6,119 nt of DNA from an uncultured Acidobacteriota bacterium (GTDB taxonomy: Bacteria > Acidobacteriota > Thermoanaerobaculia > UBA5066), in the NCBI GenBank assembly GCA_937902605.1, contig CALFNC010000411.1:1-6119 (forward strand), read 5' to 3'. The translations under genes were made by a program, and so were the position numbers. The notes beneath the pieces were generated by a model, which ran no database searches, was not told where the DNA came from, and saw only the letters and a program-made list of their open reading frames with translations. This document shows, piece by piece, positions 1 through 6,119 of this stretch. Position 1 is the first letter of the stretch; each line of letters opens with the position of its first letter.

Positions 1-38
1 AAAAGCGCGGTCGTCTCGAGGACGGTGAAGCGCGGCAT
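1..38 (-). CDS. Possible start of a downstream gene (3'-truncated by window edge)
   Basis: An ATG on the minus strand at 38-36 opens a frame with no stop to the window edge, reading MPRFTVLETTAL. It begins 32 bases after the Omp85 stop on the same strand, so it could be the next gene of the operon. The only upstream purine-rich sequence is GGCGGGCGG directly against the ATG, a poor Shine-Dalgarno. Twelve codons are too few to identify a family, and an open frame this short is expected by chance in GC-rich DNA. Confidence 0.3.
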   Translation of the reverse strand, partial: MPRFTVLETTAL

Positions 39-70
39 CCGCCCGCCAGTTTACGTCCGAACGACCATGG

Positions 71-2881
71 CTAGAATGGGTAGCCGATGCTGAAGTTGAA
101 CGCGCCGGCGTCCTCGCCCGGCTTCCGGTCGAGCTTGTAGCCGTACTCCAGCCGGATCGGCCCGATCGGAGTCATGAAGCTGAGCCCGAGTCCTGTCCCA
201 TATCGGACGTCGCCCACGCGGACCCGTCCGGGGTCCGCCCAGACGTTACCCGCATCGAAGAGCACCGTCAGCCCGAGGTTGCCATACACCGGGACGCGCC
301 ACTCCAGGTTCGCCATCAAAAGCGCGTTCCCTCCGATGCCCGACCCGTTCTTCAGCGTCTGCCCTTCGATGCCGAGGTTGTCGAGGGGAAAGGCGCGGTG
401 CGTGGTCCGGCCGCCGGCGAAGAAGCGCTCCACGATCGGGATCTCGAGGTTCGGCGGGCATCCGGGCGTCGCGACCGGGTCACACGTCCCGAACGACGCG
501 ATCGCCCCCGCCCTCAGCGAGACCGCCACGACCGAGCGCCCGAGCGGAAGGAACCGCGCGGCCTGGCCCTGGACCTTCAGGAACTTCGCCTCCGCGCCGA
601 GCGCCGCGAATGCCCACTTCGAGTCGGCGAGGAGGAACCACCCGGTCTTAGGCGCCGCGGGATCGTCGCGCGTATCGCGGATGATGGCCGTCCCCAACGA
701 GGAGATCGAGATCTGCTGGTCCTGGCGTTCGAGCGTGCTGAGGATGGAGGGGTCGTCCGCCGTGGGCCGGACGACCTCGTACTGGTACCGGAAGGTCGCC
801 CGGGACTTCTCGCTCAGCTTCTTCTCCACCTCGAGGAAGGTCCCCAGCCGGAAGACCCGGAAGGTCGGCTGTGTCTGGTCGGCACGGAACGTCGTCAGCG
901 ACACGGGACCCAGCGTCCCGAAGAGCGAGCGCTTCCGCAGGGTCGCCAGGATGCGGCTTTCCCGCACGGAATAGCGGGCCTCGAAGCTGGCCGTGATGGC
1001 CCCCCCGAACAGGTTGTAGTACGACACGCCCAGGGAGAGTCGCGGGTTCAGGCGGCGGTCGGTGGCCGTGTCGTACTCGGCCCCCAGGCCGTAGAGGAGG
1101 CTCCAGGGCTTCGTCTCGGAGACGGTCAGGAGAAGCGGGACCTTCGAGGACCCCGGGGTAGCCGGGAGAGTGGTCATGTCGAGGCGCTGGAAGATGCCGA
1201 GGCGGGCCAGCCGCTGCTCCGTCTCGGCCAGCCGGCCGAACGAGAGGGCGTCCCCCTCCTTGTAGGTGAACTCGCGCTCGATCTCCGAGATCCGCGTCAC
1301 GCGATTCCCGCGGACGATCGTCTTCCCGAACTGGAACTCGCTCCCCTCGAAGACCACGTACTTCACGGCGACCCGTGCGGGCTCGTCCGGGGTCCCCTCG
1401 AGCCGCGTGAGGGCCGCGTCGACGTGAGACTGAATGAACCCGCGGTCGGCGAGCAGCGAACGGATCGTTGCGACGTCGCCGTCCACGTCGGAGGGACGGA
1501 ACGGCTGGCCCGTCCGGACGGAAAGGAGCTTCTCCACGTCGGCGGTCCGGAGCGCCACCGTCCCCTCGACCACGCGGCTCCCGACAACCAACTGCACCCC
1601 CTCGTCGATCGGGAAGGCGACGGACAGTGTGTAAGGAGCGGAGTCGTCTCTCACCGCCGCCTCGCCGACCTTCGCATTGGAAAACCCGCGCGAACGGTAT
1701 ATCGACTCGATCGTCGTCCGGTCGGAGACCATGACCGAGTCGACCAGCCGGCCCGACGAGAGGGCCCCCCGGGGCCTCGTCCCCAAGAGCGCCAGGAGCT
1801 CGCGCGACGGGATCGATACGTTCCCCTCGACGGTCACCTCCGAGACTGCGTACCGGTCGCCCGGCCGGATCCGGAACGAGACCCGCTCCTCCGATTCCGA
1901 TGCCGCGAACGACACCTGGACCATCGCCCGCGCGTGGCCCTTCTCCTGGTACTCCCTTCGGAGAAGGTCGGCGAACTTCCGGATCGACTCCTCATCGGGC
2001 GGCGTCCCCTTGGCCCATGGCGCGCCCGGGTGGTTGCGGATCTCGCGTTCGGAAGCACCGTCGACGCTCAGGACGAGCCGGGGACCCACGAAGATCGCGT
2101 AGCTCGTCGTCACCTGGCGCCGGGACGGCTCGTACCGATCGGCTTCGAAGCGGACCTCCGCCCGGGCGAAACCCTTCCGGTGGTACAGCTCCGAGAATGT
2201 CTCGGCGTCGCGCCTGGCCGCCACCTGCCGGTAGGGTTTCCCCGGCTTCAGCCGCGCCGCCTTCACCAGCTCGGCGACTGTCACCGGCCCGAGGTCGCCC
2301 TGGAAGAGCGGCGGCGCGGTCTTCGCCTCCGGCCCCACCGCGACGACGAACCGGACCTCCACCGACGCGCCGTCCGGGGCGAGCTCCACCTCGGTCCTCG
2401 TGGTCGCCTCGAAGAAGCCACGCTCCCGGAGGAACCGGCTGACCGCCTCCTCCGCGGCCCGGCCCCGCTCCCGGTCCCAGAAGTCGCCGCGCGCGATCCC
2501 GAGCGCGTCGTAGAGGCTCCCCCGGGACGGGATACCCGGTCCCTCGACCGAGAGGGAGGCGATGCGCGGCGCGGCCGAGTAGGCGATCGCGACGTCGGTC
2601 CCTTCCGCGGCCGGGATGACGTCGATCCAGAGGTCCGAGAACCACTGGGTCGCAAAGAGGTTCCGGATCGACTCCCGGACCGCAACCTCGGTCAGCGCCT
2701 CGCCGGGGCGAAGCGTGACGATCCGCCGCGCGTATCGCTCGTCGATTGGGCCGTCCCCCCGGAACGAGAGGCTGGCGATCCGCGTCCCATACCATCGTCT
2801 GAGCGGGGTCTCCGCACGGGCCACCGAGGCTCCCACGAGGAGAAGGACGAACACCGCCAGACGGACGTGGCGGACCTTCAT
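71..2881 (-). CDS. BamA/TamA-family (Omp85) outer-membrane assembly protein with about seven POTRA repeats
   Basis: A complete 936-residue protein. Omp85 proteins sit in the outer membrane and insert beta-barrel proteins; periplasmic POTRA domains receive substrates and partners. Seen here: a signal peptide with predicted cut after Ala23 (ARA|E), about seven POTRA-like units (residues 34-592), and a barrel (593-936) with RDTRDDP at 735-741, FFAGGRTTHRAF at 820-831 and the ending FNFSIGYPF. E. coli BamA is 810 residues with five POTRAs and TamA 577 with three; about two extra POTRAs explain the length. I chose the ATG at 2881 because it gives a proper signal peptide, has AGAGG five bases upstream and overlaps the tamB stop as ATGA. 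The frame is open up to 3529, but the added residues are Arg/Pro/Asp-rich, overlap tamB and do not look like a domain. The beta-signal resembles BamA and the tamB neighbour suggests TamA. I cannot decide whether this is the cell's main BamA or a TamB-dedicated paralogue, so I give no symbol. Confidence 0.95.
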   Translation of the reverse strand: MKVRHVRLAVFVLLLVGASVARAETPLRRWYGTRIASLSFRGDGPIDERYARRIVTLRPGEALTEVAVRESIRNLFATQWFSDLWIDVIPAAEGTDVAIAYSAAPRIASLSVEGPGIPSRGSLYDALGIARGDFWDRERGRAAEEAVSRFLRERGFFEATTRTEVELAPDGASVEVRFVVAVGPEAKTAPPLFQGDLGPVTVAELVKAARLKPGKPYRQVAARRDAETFSELYHRKGFARAEVRFEADRYEPSRRQVTTSYAIFVGPRLVLSVDGASEREIRNHPGAPWAKGTPPDEESIRKFADLLRREYQEKGHARAMVQVSFAASESEERVSFRIRPGDRYAVSEVTVEGNVSIPSRELLALLGTRPRGALSSGRLVDSVMVSDRTTIESIYRSRGFSNAKVGEAAVRDDSAPYTLSVAFPIDEGVQLVVGSRVVEGTVALRTADVEKLLSVRTGQPFRPSDVDGDVATIRSLLADRGFIQSHVDAALTRLEGTPDEPARVAVKYVVFEGSEFQFGKTIVRGNRVTRISEIEREFTYKEGDALSFGRLAETEQRLARLGIFQRLDMTTLPATPGSSKVPLLLTVSETKPWSLLYGLGAEYDTATDRRLNPRLSLGVSYYNLFGGAITASFEARYSVRESRILATLRKRSLFGTLGPVSLTTFRADQTQPTFRVFRLGTFLEVEKKLSEKSRATFRYQYEVVRPTADDPSILSTLERQDQQISISSLGTAIIRDTRDDPAAPKTGWFLLADSKWAFAALGAEAKFLKVQGQAARFLPLGRSVVAVSLRAGAIASFGTCDPVATPGCPPNLEIPIVERFFAGGRTTHRAFPLDNLGIEGQTLKNGSGIGGNALLMANLEWRVPVYGNLGLTVLFDAGNVWADPGRVRVGDVRYGTGLGLSFMTPIGPIRLEYGYKLDRKPGEDAGAFNFSIGYPF
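74..100 (-). other. C-terminal beta-signal of the Omp85 barrel
   Basis: The last nine residues are FNFSIGYPF, with alternating aromatic/hydrophobic residues, a Gly and a terminal Phe. This is the form recognised by the BAM machinery and is close to FQFNIGKTW of E. coli BamA. It confirms that the reading frame and the TAG stop at 71-73 are correct. Confidence 0.85.
389..424 (-). other. Loop-6 signature of Omp85 barrel (variant THRAF in place of VRGF)
   Basis: Residues 820-831 read FFAGGRTTHRAF. The FFAGG part matches the family closely (FYAGG in E. coli BamA). The following VRG(F/Y) box is THRAF here, keeping the Arg (829) and the final aromatic but changing Val to His and Gly to Ala. In the family this arginine tucks loop 6 into the barrel lumen. 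Confidence 0.85.
1106..2782 (-). repeat. Seven tandem POTRA-like repeats in the Omp85 protein
   Basis: By-eye units at residues about 34-105, 106-187, 188-267, 268-343, 344-429, 430-515 and 516-592, each about 70-86 residues with a beta-alpha-alpha-beta-beta pattern. The end of the second helix carries the usual Gly-aromatic turn in most units: RERGFFEA, YHRKGFARA, YRSRGFSNA and LADRGFIQS. Variants occur in unit 4 (YQEKGHARA), unit 7 (LARLGIFQR) and unit 1 (FATQWFSDL). The first strands of units 1, 2, 5 and 7 show the 'I..l...G' form (for example SEVTVEGN and KTIVRGN). Units 3 and 4 are the least canonical, so the true count could be six. The repeats are protein-level and highly diverged, not a DNA repeat. 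Confidence 0.75.
2813..2881 (-). other. Sec signal peptide of the Omp85 protein
   Basis: Residues 1-23. A basic N-region (MKVRHVR) is followed by a hydrophobic core (LAVFVLLLVGASV) and an ARA signal-peptidase I box, with the mature protein beginning ETPLRR. There is no cysteine at the cut site, so it is not a lipoprotein. This supports export and fixes the start codon at 2881 rather than further upstream. Confidence 0.88.
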
Positions 2882-2891
2882 CGAAACCTCT
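2878..2891 (-). promoter_or_regulatory. ATGA start/stop overlap and Shine-Dalgarno of the Omp85 gene
   Basis: On the minus strand the bases read AGAGG (2891-2887), TTTCG, then ATGA (2881-2878). The ATG opens the Omp85 gene and the TGA closes tamB. The SD-like AGAGG has a five-base spacer, inside the tamB coding sequence. This arrangement usually indicates translational coupling by terminating ribosomes. No separate promoter is visible for the downstream gene. Confidence 0.85.
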
Positions 2892-5800
2892 GCCGGATCC
2901 GGAGGTCGACGGAGTAGACCCCCTGCTCGTCCCGGACGAACTGGAGGAAGACGTTCTTCGAGACCTGGTACTCGACCTGGATGACCTGCTCCTGGTTCGT
3001 CGAGGCCTTGTACGAGTAGGTGACCGACAGGTCCGAAGAGAGGTTCTTCCCCACCGTCAGCCGGGGCGCGTCGAACGTCGAGCCGATGAAGATCGGGTCG
3101 ATCTGGAGGCGGTCGAGCTTGAGGAACTCCTTGGTGCGGGAGGCCGCGGCGTCCGTGGCGAGGCCGGCGAGAAGCTCGCGCGTCGCCCGGGCGATCGACT
3201 CCTCGGTCGAGATCGGCGTGGTGATCGGGGCACCCGTCGCGGCGGAGGTCGGCACATCCCCCGTGGTCAGGAGTGAGATGATCTGCGCCTCGGAAAGAGG
3301 CGGGTCGGACGAGAAGCGCGGGACGATCCGGCTCATCGTCCCGGAGAGCGAGACCGTGACCCGGTAGTCCTTGACGTCCGTCCGGGCCTCGACCTCGAAG
3401 AACGGGTCGATCCGGTAGGCGTTCGAGAAGAGAAGCTTTCCAATGAGGACGTCGTACTTGAGGCCGCGGAGGGTCAACCGCCCGCCATCCTCCGCCTCCA
3501 CCTGGCCGAAGAGAAGCGGCCGGCCCCATGTCCCCCTGACGACGAGATTGCCGCCGGCCCGCATCCGGGCCACGTTGTTCCGGATCTCGATCGACGACTG
3601 CGGAATTTCGACCCGGACCTCCAGCGCGACCGAGTCGAACGGCGTCGACGCCGGGGCGAGGACCGCCGACGTCCCCCCGAACTTCCCAAACAGCGCCGAC
3701 AGCCCGAGGTTGGCGTCCTGGTCGTAGACCCCGCTTAGCTGCGTCAGGTCGCCCCGGACGGTTCGCAGCGCCGTGTCGCCGAGAAAAACGAGATCGCCCG
3801 AGACGGTCGAGCGGAAGCCGGCGAATGGCTGGGTCTTCACGCCCGCGAGGTGCGCGTTGACGCGGATCCCGTTCAGGGCGACGCCGGCCAGTCCGATCGT
3901 CCCGGACATCTCGACGCCGCCGCCGTAGCGGAGCGTCAGCTCCGACGTCGAGACCTTCCCCGGTGCGAAGAGAAGCGTCCCCGTCAGCGCCTCGACCGGC
4001 GTGCCGCCGCCGGCCGGGGCGTAGTCGATCCCGTTGAGGACCGCCTTCCCCACCAGGGTCGGGGCGTCGGAGGTGCCGCCGAGACGGAGGTTTACGGAGA
4101 CCGGCCCGCTCAGCTCTCCCTTCGGCAGGTAGGCGGCGAGGAACGACGCGTCGAAGGTCCCCTCCAGGCCGAGGTCGAGATCGCCGGTCGCCGTCCCCAC
4201 CGTCCCGCTGACCATGAGGCCATTCCGGGAGGGAGTCGACGGCCCCCCTTTTTCCCGCAGGGCCAGCCCGGCGAGGGTCAGCTTCCCATCCTCCCAGGTG
4301 AGCACCCCCCGTGGGACTTCCAGCCGCTTCCCATACAGGACCACATCGCCCTGGTCGACCGTCCCGCTGAGGGCGCGGACACCACCTCCTTCGCCGGTCT
4401 CGAGGTCGGCGACGACCTTAACGCTCCCCGTGAGCCCGGCCTCGGCGGGGACGCCGAGGAGGGGCGCGAACATCTCCAGCGCCGAAACGTCCAGGTTGAT
4501 CCGGGAACCGTTCTGGGCGCGGTGGAAGTGGAACGCGCCGCCTCCCGGGATCTGGATCGACCCATCGAGGACCCCGTCCGCAAGCGTGACGTCGACGGCG
4601 TTCACGCTTTCTCGCCCGACCGGCTTCCCCTTGTACGTCGCCCGAGAGAGGCGCAGAGAGGCTCCGAGCCCCGGCCGATCGAGCGTCCCCTCGCCTCGAA
4701 GCTGGCCGGAGACCGAGGCGGCGAGCCCCGGGAGCCCGGAGGCGACCGCGACCACCCCCTCCAGCGGGAACCCCTCCGCGTCGAGGTGGAACCCGTAGCC
4801 ACCGTCCCAGCCGTACCAGCCGTCCCCCTTCGCGGTCCCCCGGCCGAGCGTTCCGGTGACTCCCGCGAGCCGGAGCCGGTCCCCCTCGAACGACAGCCGT
4901 CCCTCGACCCGGTCGAAGGGCTGATCCCACGCCTTCGCCGGCGCCCAGACCACGTCTCCCGCGCCGACGATCGCCGGCGTGATTCCCGACAGCGGAATCT
5001 TGCTGGTGATCGGGCCTGCCATCGGGAGATCGATCGAGAGGAACTTCAGGATCCGCTCGAGCGGCCACCGCTCCAGGTCTAGCGCGAGGTCGTCGAGCTG
5101 ATAGTGGTCCCCCAGCTTGCCGCCCCAGCCGAACTTCCCCGTCGCCAAGAGCGTGCCGCCGGCGCTCTCGGCCCGGAACGGGGAGAGGGTCAGGACGTCG
5201 TGGTCGACGGTGAAGCTGGCCTCGGCGTCGCCGAACTCGGCGCCCCGGAGGACGAAGCCCTTCGCCGAGATCGTCCCGGTCACGAGGGGGTCGGAGAACG
5301 TCCGCGTAAGGCTCCCCGTCATCCGGCCCCTCCCGCCGAGGAGGAGCGGCGGCGTGAGCGGAGACTTCTGGATCGCCGGGTAGAGGTTTTCGGCCAGCCG
5401 CTCGACCTCCTTCAGGTCGACCGCGTCGATCTCCATCCGGAAGTCGGGGGTCCACGACCCGAACGCGAGCGTCCCGTCGAACGTCATCTCCACCCCTCCA
5501 GCGGTGACGAGCGGCGTGGAGTCGAAGACGATCTTCCCGTCCCGTACGGTCAGAGGCCCGCCTCCCGCGACCGGAATCGCGTGTCGCCCCTTCACTGCCG
5601 ACGGCCGGCCCGGATCGGGCCGGAGAAGGAGCGTCCCCACGCCATTCGCGTGCTCGATCCCGCCGGGGCCGAACGTCAGGGTCGTATCGACGTCGGCGCG
5701 CGCCATCAGCCCGGTGCCCGGGAGGTCGATGTCGGCGAAGAACCTCTCAAAGTCGACGTTCCGCCCCTTCACTGTGATCTGGACCGGGACCGGCGGATGG

Positions 5801-6119
5801 TCGAGCCGCGACAGGTGGACAGACGCCTCCAGAGTCCCGCCTCCGTACTCGAGCCCCGGAAGGTCGACGAGCAGTCCGTCACGGTCGACCCTGATGAGCC
5901 CGGTCCCGCTCATGGGGAACGGGCCGAACCGCGCCGAGGGGACCTCGAAGACTCCCCGCACCTGGAACGGCTTCCCCGAAGGGATCCGGACGGAGGCCCT
6001 GGCCTTGATGGCTCCGTCCAGCGGGAGGTCCACGCCGAAATGCTTCCGGAGCGTCTCGCCGGTGAAGCTCGTCTTCGCAAGGAGGGTGAGGACCGGGGTC
6101 TTCCCGTCCTCGATCCCGC
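2878..6119 (-). CDS. tamB: TamB-family translocation/assembly module protein (5'-partial)
   Basis: Runs off the right edge, so the start codon and N-terminal membrane anchor are not visible; 1079 residues and a TGA stop are seen. The frame stays open to base 6119, so the GTG at 6033 is internal and not the start. Known of the family: TamB is anchored in the inner membrane, spans the periplasm as a long beta-strand groove, and works with an Omp85 protein in outer-membrane protein assembly and/or lipid transport. Seen here: visible residues about 1-767 are beta-rich, Gly-rich sequence with recurring GGTLxAxG-like strands (for example near visible residues 93, 320 and 733). Visible residues about 768-1079 match the conserved C-terminal TamB domain, with LTLRGLKYDVLIGKLLF followed by FSSDPPLSEAQIISLL. 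There are no cysteines. Full-length family members usually run about 1200-1500 residues, so probably a few hundred are missing. The stop overlaps the next gene's start by four bases. Family assignment is secure; the exact substrate is unknown. Confidence 0.93.
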   Translation of the reverse strand, partial: GIEDGKTPVLTLLAKTSFTGETLRKHFGVDLPLDGAIKARASVRIPSGKPFQVRGVFEVPSARFGPFPMSGTGLIRVDRDGLLVDLPGLEYGGGTLEASVHLSRLDHPPVPVQITVKGRNVDFERFFADIDLPGTGLMARADVDTTLTFGPGGIEHANGVGTLLLRPDPGRPSAVKGRHAIPVAGGGPLTVRDGKIVFDSTPLVTAGGVEMTFDGTLAFGSWTPDFRMEIDAVDLKEVERLAENLYPAIQKSPLTPPLLLGGRGRMTGSLTRTFSDPLVTGTISAKGFVLRGAEFGDAEASFTVDHDVLTLSPFRAESAGGTLLATGKFGWGGKLGDHYQLDDLALDLERWPLERILKFLSIDLPMAGPITSKIPLSGITPAIVGAGDVVWAPAKAWDQPFDRVEGRLSFEGDRLRLAGVTGTLGRGTAKGDGWYGWDGGYGFHLDAEGFPLEGVVAVASGLPGLAASVSGQLRGEGTLDRPGLGASLRLSRATYKGKPVGRESVNAVDVTLADGVLDGSIQIPGGGAFHFHRAQNGSRINLDVSALEMFAPLLGVPAEAGLTGSVKVVADLETGEGGGVRALSGTVDQGDVVLYGKRLEVPRGVLTWEDGKLTLAGLALREKGGPSTPSRNGLMVSGTVGTATGDLDLGLEGTFDASFLAAYLPKGELSGPVSVNLRLGGTSDAPTLVGKAVLNGIDYAPAGGGTPVEALTGTLLFAPGKVSTSELTLRYGGGVEMSGTIGLAGVALNGIRVNAHLAGVKTQPFAGFRSTVSGDLVFLGDTALRTVRGDLTQLSGVYDQDANLGLSALFGKFGGTSAVLAPASTPFDSVALEVRVEIPQSSIEIRNNVARMRAGGNLVVRGTWGRPLLFGQVEAEDGGRLTLRGLKYDVLIGKLLFSNAYRIDPFFEVEARTDVKDYRVTVSLSGTMSRIVPRFSSDPPLSEAQIISLLTTGDVPTSAATGAPITTPISTEESIARATRELLAGLATDAAASRTKEFLKLDRLQIDPIFIGSTFDAPRLTVGKNLSSDLSVTYSYKASTNQEQVIQVEYQVSKNVFLQFVRDEQGVYSVDLRIRQRFR
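2881..3816 (-). other. Conserved C-terminal TamB (DUF490) domain
   Basis: This is the most conserved part of TamB proteins and in E. coli it contacts the Omp85 partner. The diagnostic stretch lies at about 3290-3480. There, LTLRGLKYDVLIGKLLF is followed by a strand with DPFFEVEA, then VTVSLSG, then SSDPPLSEAQIISLL, the usual 'SDPPLS..dI.slL' signature. After a Thr/Ala/Pro-rich linker comes FLKLDRLQIDPIF and several amphipathic beta strands ending in RIRQRFR. The left edge at 3816 is my estimate; the C-terminus is exact. Confidence 0.88.
3817..6119 (-). other. Beta-strand groove region of TamB (AsmA-like repeats, N-terminus missing)
   Basis: About 767 residues of alternating hydrophobic/polar strands separated by short Gly/Asp turns. 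No transmembrane segment is visible and there is little predicted helix. Recurring units have the form '..l.GGTLeA.G.l.....', as expected for the hydrophobic groove (beta-taco fold) of TamB/AsmA-like lipid-conducting proteins. One patch, visible residues 430-444 (4786-4830), is unusually rich in Trp, Tyr and Gly (GDGWYGWDGGYGF). I cannot define individual repeat boundaries by eye. The fold assignment is inferred from the family. Confidence 0.7.

Larger units (their letters stand above)
74..1105 (-). other. Omp85 C-terminal beta-barrel domain
   Basis: Residues 593-936, about 344 residues of alternating amphipathic strands, enough for the 16-stranded Omp85 barrel with fairly short loops (E. coli BamA uses nearly 390). 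Conserved landmarks in order are the opening strand WSLLYGLGAEY, RDTRDDP with KTGWFL, the loop-6 box, GNALLMANLEWRVP, LFDAGNVW and GPIRLEYGY, then the terminal strand. Glu860 in LEWRVP and Asp876 in LFDAGNVW align by eye with the acidic residues of E. coli BamA (E717 and D740) that contact the loop-6 arginine. Confidence 0.88.

Noticed and set aside
398..2917. Very long plus-strand open frame (839 codons) antisense to the Omp85 gene
   Set aside because: Its translation is dominated by Arg, Pro, Glu, Asp and Gly with no domain, signal or strand pattern. This is what the complement of a GC-rich gene with strong third-position G/C bias produces. The minus-strand frame has a full, ordered Omp85 architecture over the same bases.
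2882..3529. N-terminal extension of the Omp85 frame (216 extra codons) as an alternative start
   Set aside because: The extension overlaps tamB by about 650 bases, is Arg/Pro/Asp-rich without structure, and would bury a good signal peptide internally. The ATG at 2881 has a proper Shine-Dalgarno and an ATGA overlap.
3420..3990. Recurrent short string GAAGAGAAGC-like at about 3427, 3508 and 3966
   Set aside because: Each copy encodes LLF-type strand residues (Leu-Leu-Phe) on the minus strand with the preferred CTT/CTC/TTC codons. Irregular spacing and codon-level explanation make a DNA repeat or regulatory site unlikely.
3850..5082. 410-codon plus-strand open frame antisense to tamB
   Set aside because: Same low-complexity Arg/Pro/Glu-rich composition and no recognisable motif, while the minus strand carries TamB continuously. 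A shadow of codon bias.
5320..5370. Segment encoding KSPLTPPLLLGG, resembling the SPL-PP--GG translations of small palindromic repeats known from cyanobacteria
   Set aside because: The DNA lacks the palindromic core of those repeats, it occurs once only, and it fits as an ordinary loop between a helix (VERLAENLYPAIQ) and a TamB strand.
6031..6033. GTG at 6033 as the start of tamB
   Set aside because: The frame continues open to the window edge with similar TamB-like sequence, no membrane anchor follows this GTG, and family members are longer. The gene is therefore 5'-truncated by the window.
1..6119. Search for CRISPR arrays, insertion sequences, tRNA/rRNA genes, riboswitches, toxin-antitoxin pairs and phage genes
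   Set aside because: Nothing was seen. Coding density is almost complete with two large envelope genes, composition is uniform, and there are no inverted terminal repeats or regularly spaced direct repeats visible by eye.

Overview
This is a GC-rich window (roughly two thirds G+C by eye), almost entirely coding, and all of its gene content is on the minus strand. The proteins point to a diderm (Gram-negative) bacterium, because both large genes encode machinery for building the outer membrane. A GC-rich, non-enterobacterial lineage such as Acidobacteriota, Myxococcota or Gemmatimonadota would fit. That is a guess from composition, domain architecture and gene order; nothing in the window is a taxonomic marker.

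Layout in the direction of transcription (right to left). (1) 6119 to 2878: a TamB-family protein whose N-terminus lies beyond the right edge of the window. The visible 1079 residues are a long, cysteine-free, beta-strand-rich body ending in the family's conserved C-terminal domain (TamB/DUF490). (2) 2881 to 71: a complete 936-residue Omp85 protein of the BamA/TamA family. It has a signal peptide, about seven POTRA-like repeats, an outer-membrane beta-barrel and a C-terminal beta-signal ending in Phe. (3) 38 to 1: a possible start of another gene on the same strand, too short to identify.

The two main genes overlap by the four bases ATGA at 2878-2881. A Shine-Dalgarno-like AGAGG sits just upstream, so they are almost certainly co-transcribed and probably translationally coupled. 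TamB proteins are inner-membrane-anchored periplasmic bridges that work with an Omp85 partner: TamA in proteobacteria, and BamA reported as the partner in Borrelia. The likely reading is a two-gene unit making a periplasm-spanning bridge and the Omp85 pore it docks on. It would serve outer-membrane protein assembly and/or lipid transport to the outer membrane.

The points most worth a second look are the high POTRA count, the tamB-first gene order, and a departure from the canonical loop-6 VRGF motif (THRAF here) although its predicted acidic partners are kept. A lone cysteine pair sits next to that loop. I see no mobile element, CRISPR array, RNA gene, terminator or defence system. The window is best described as a conserved housekeeping envelope locus with an unusual variant architecture.
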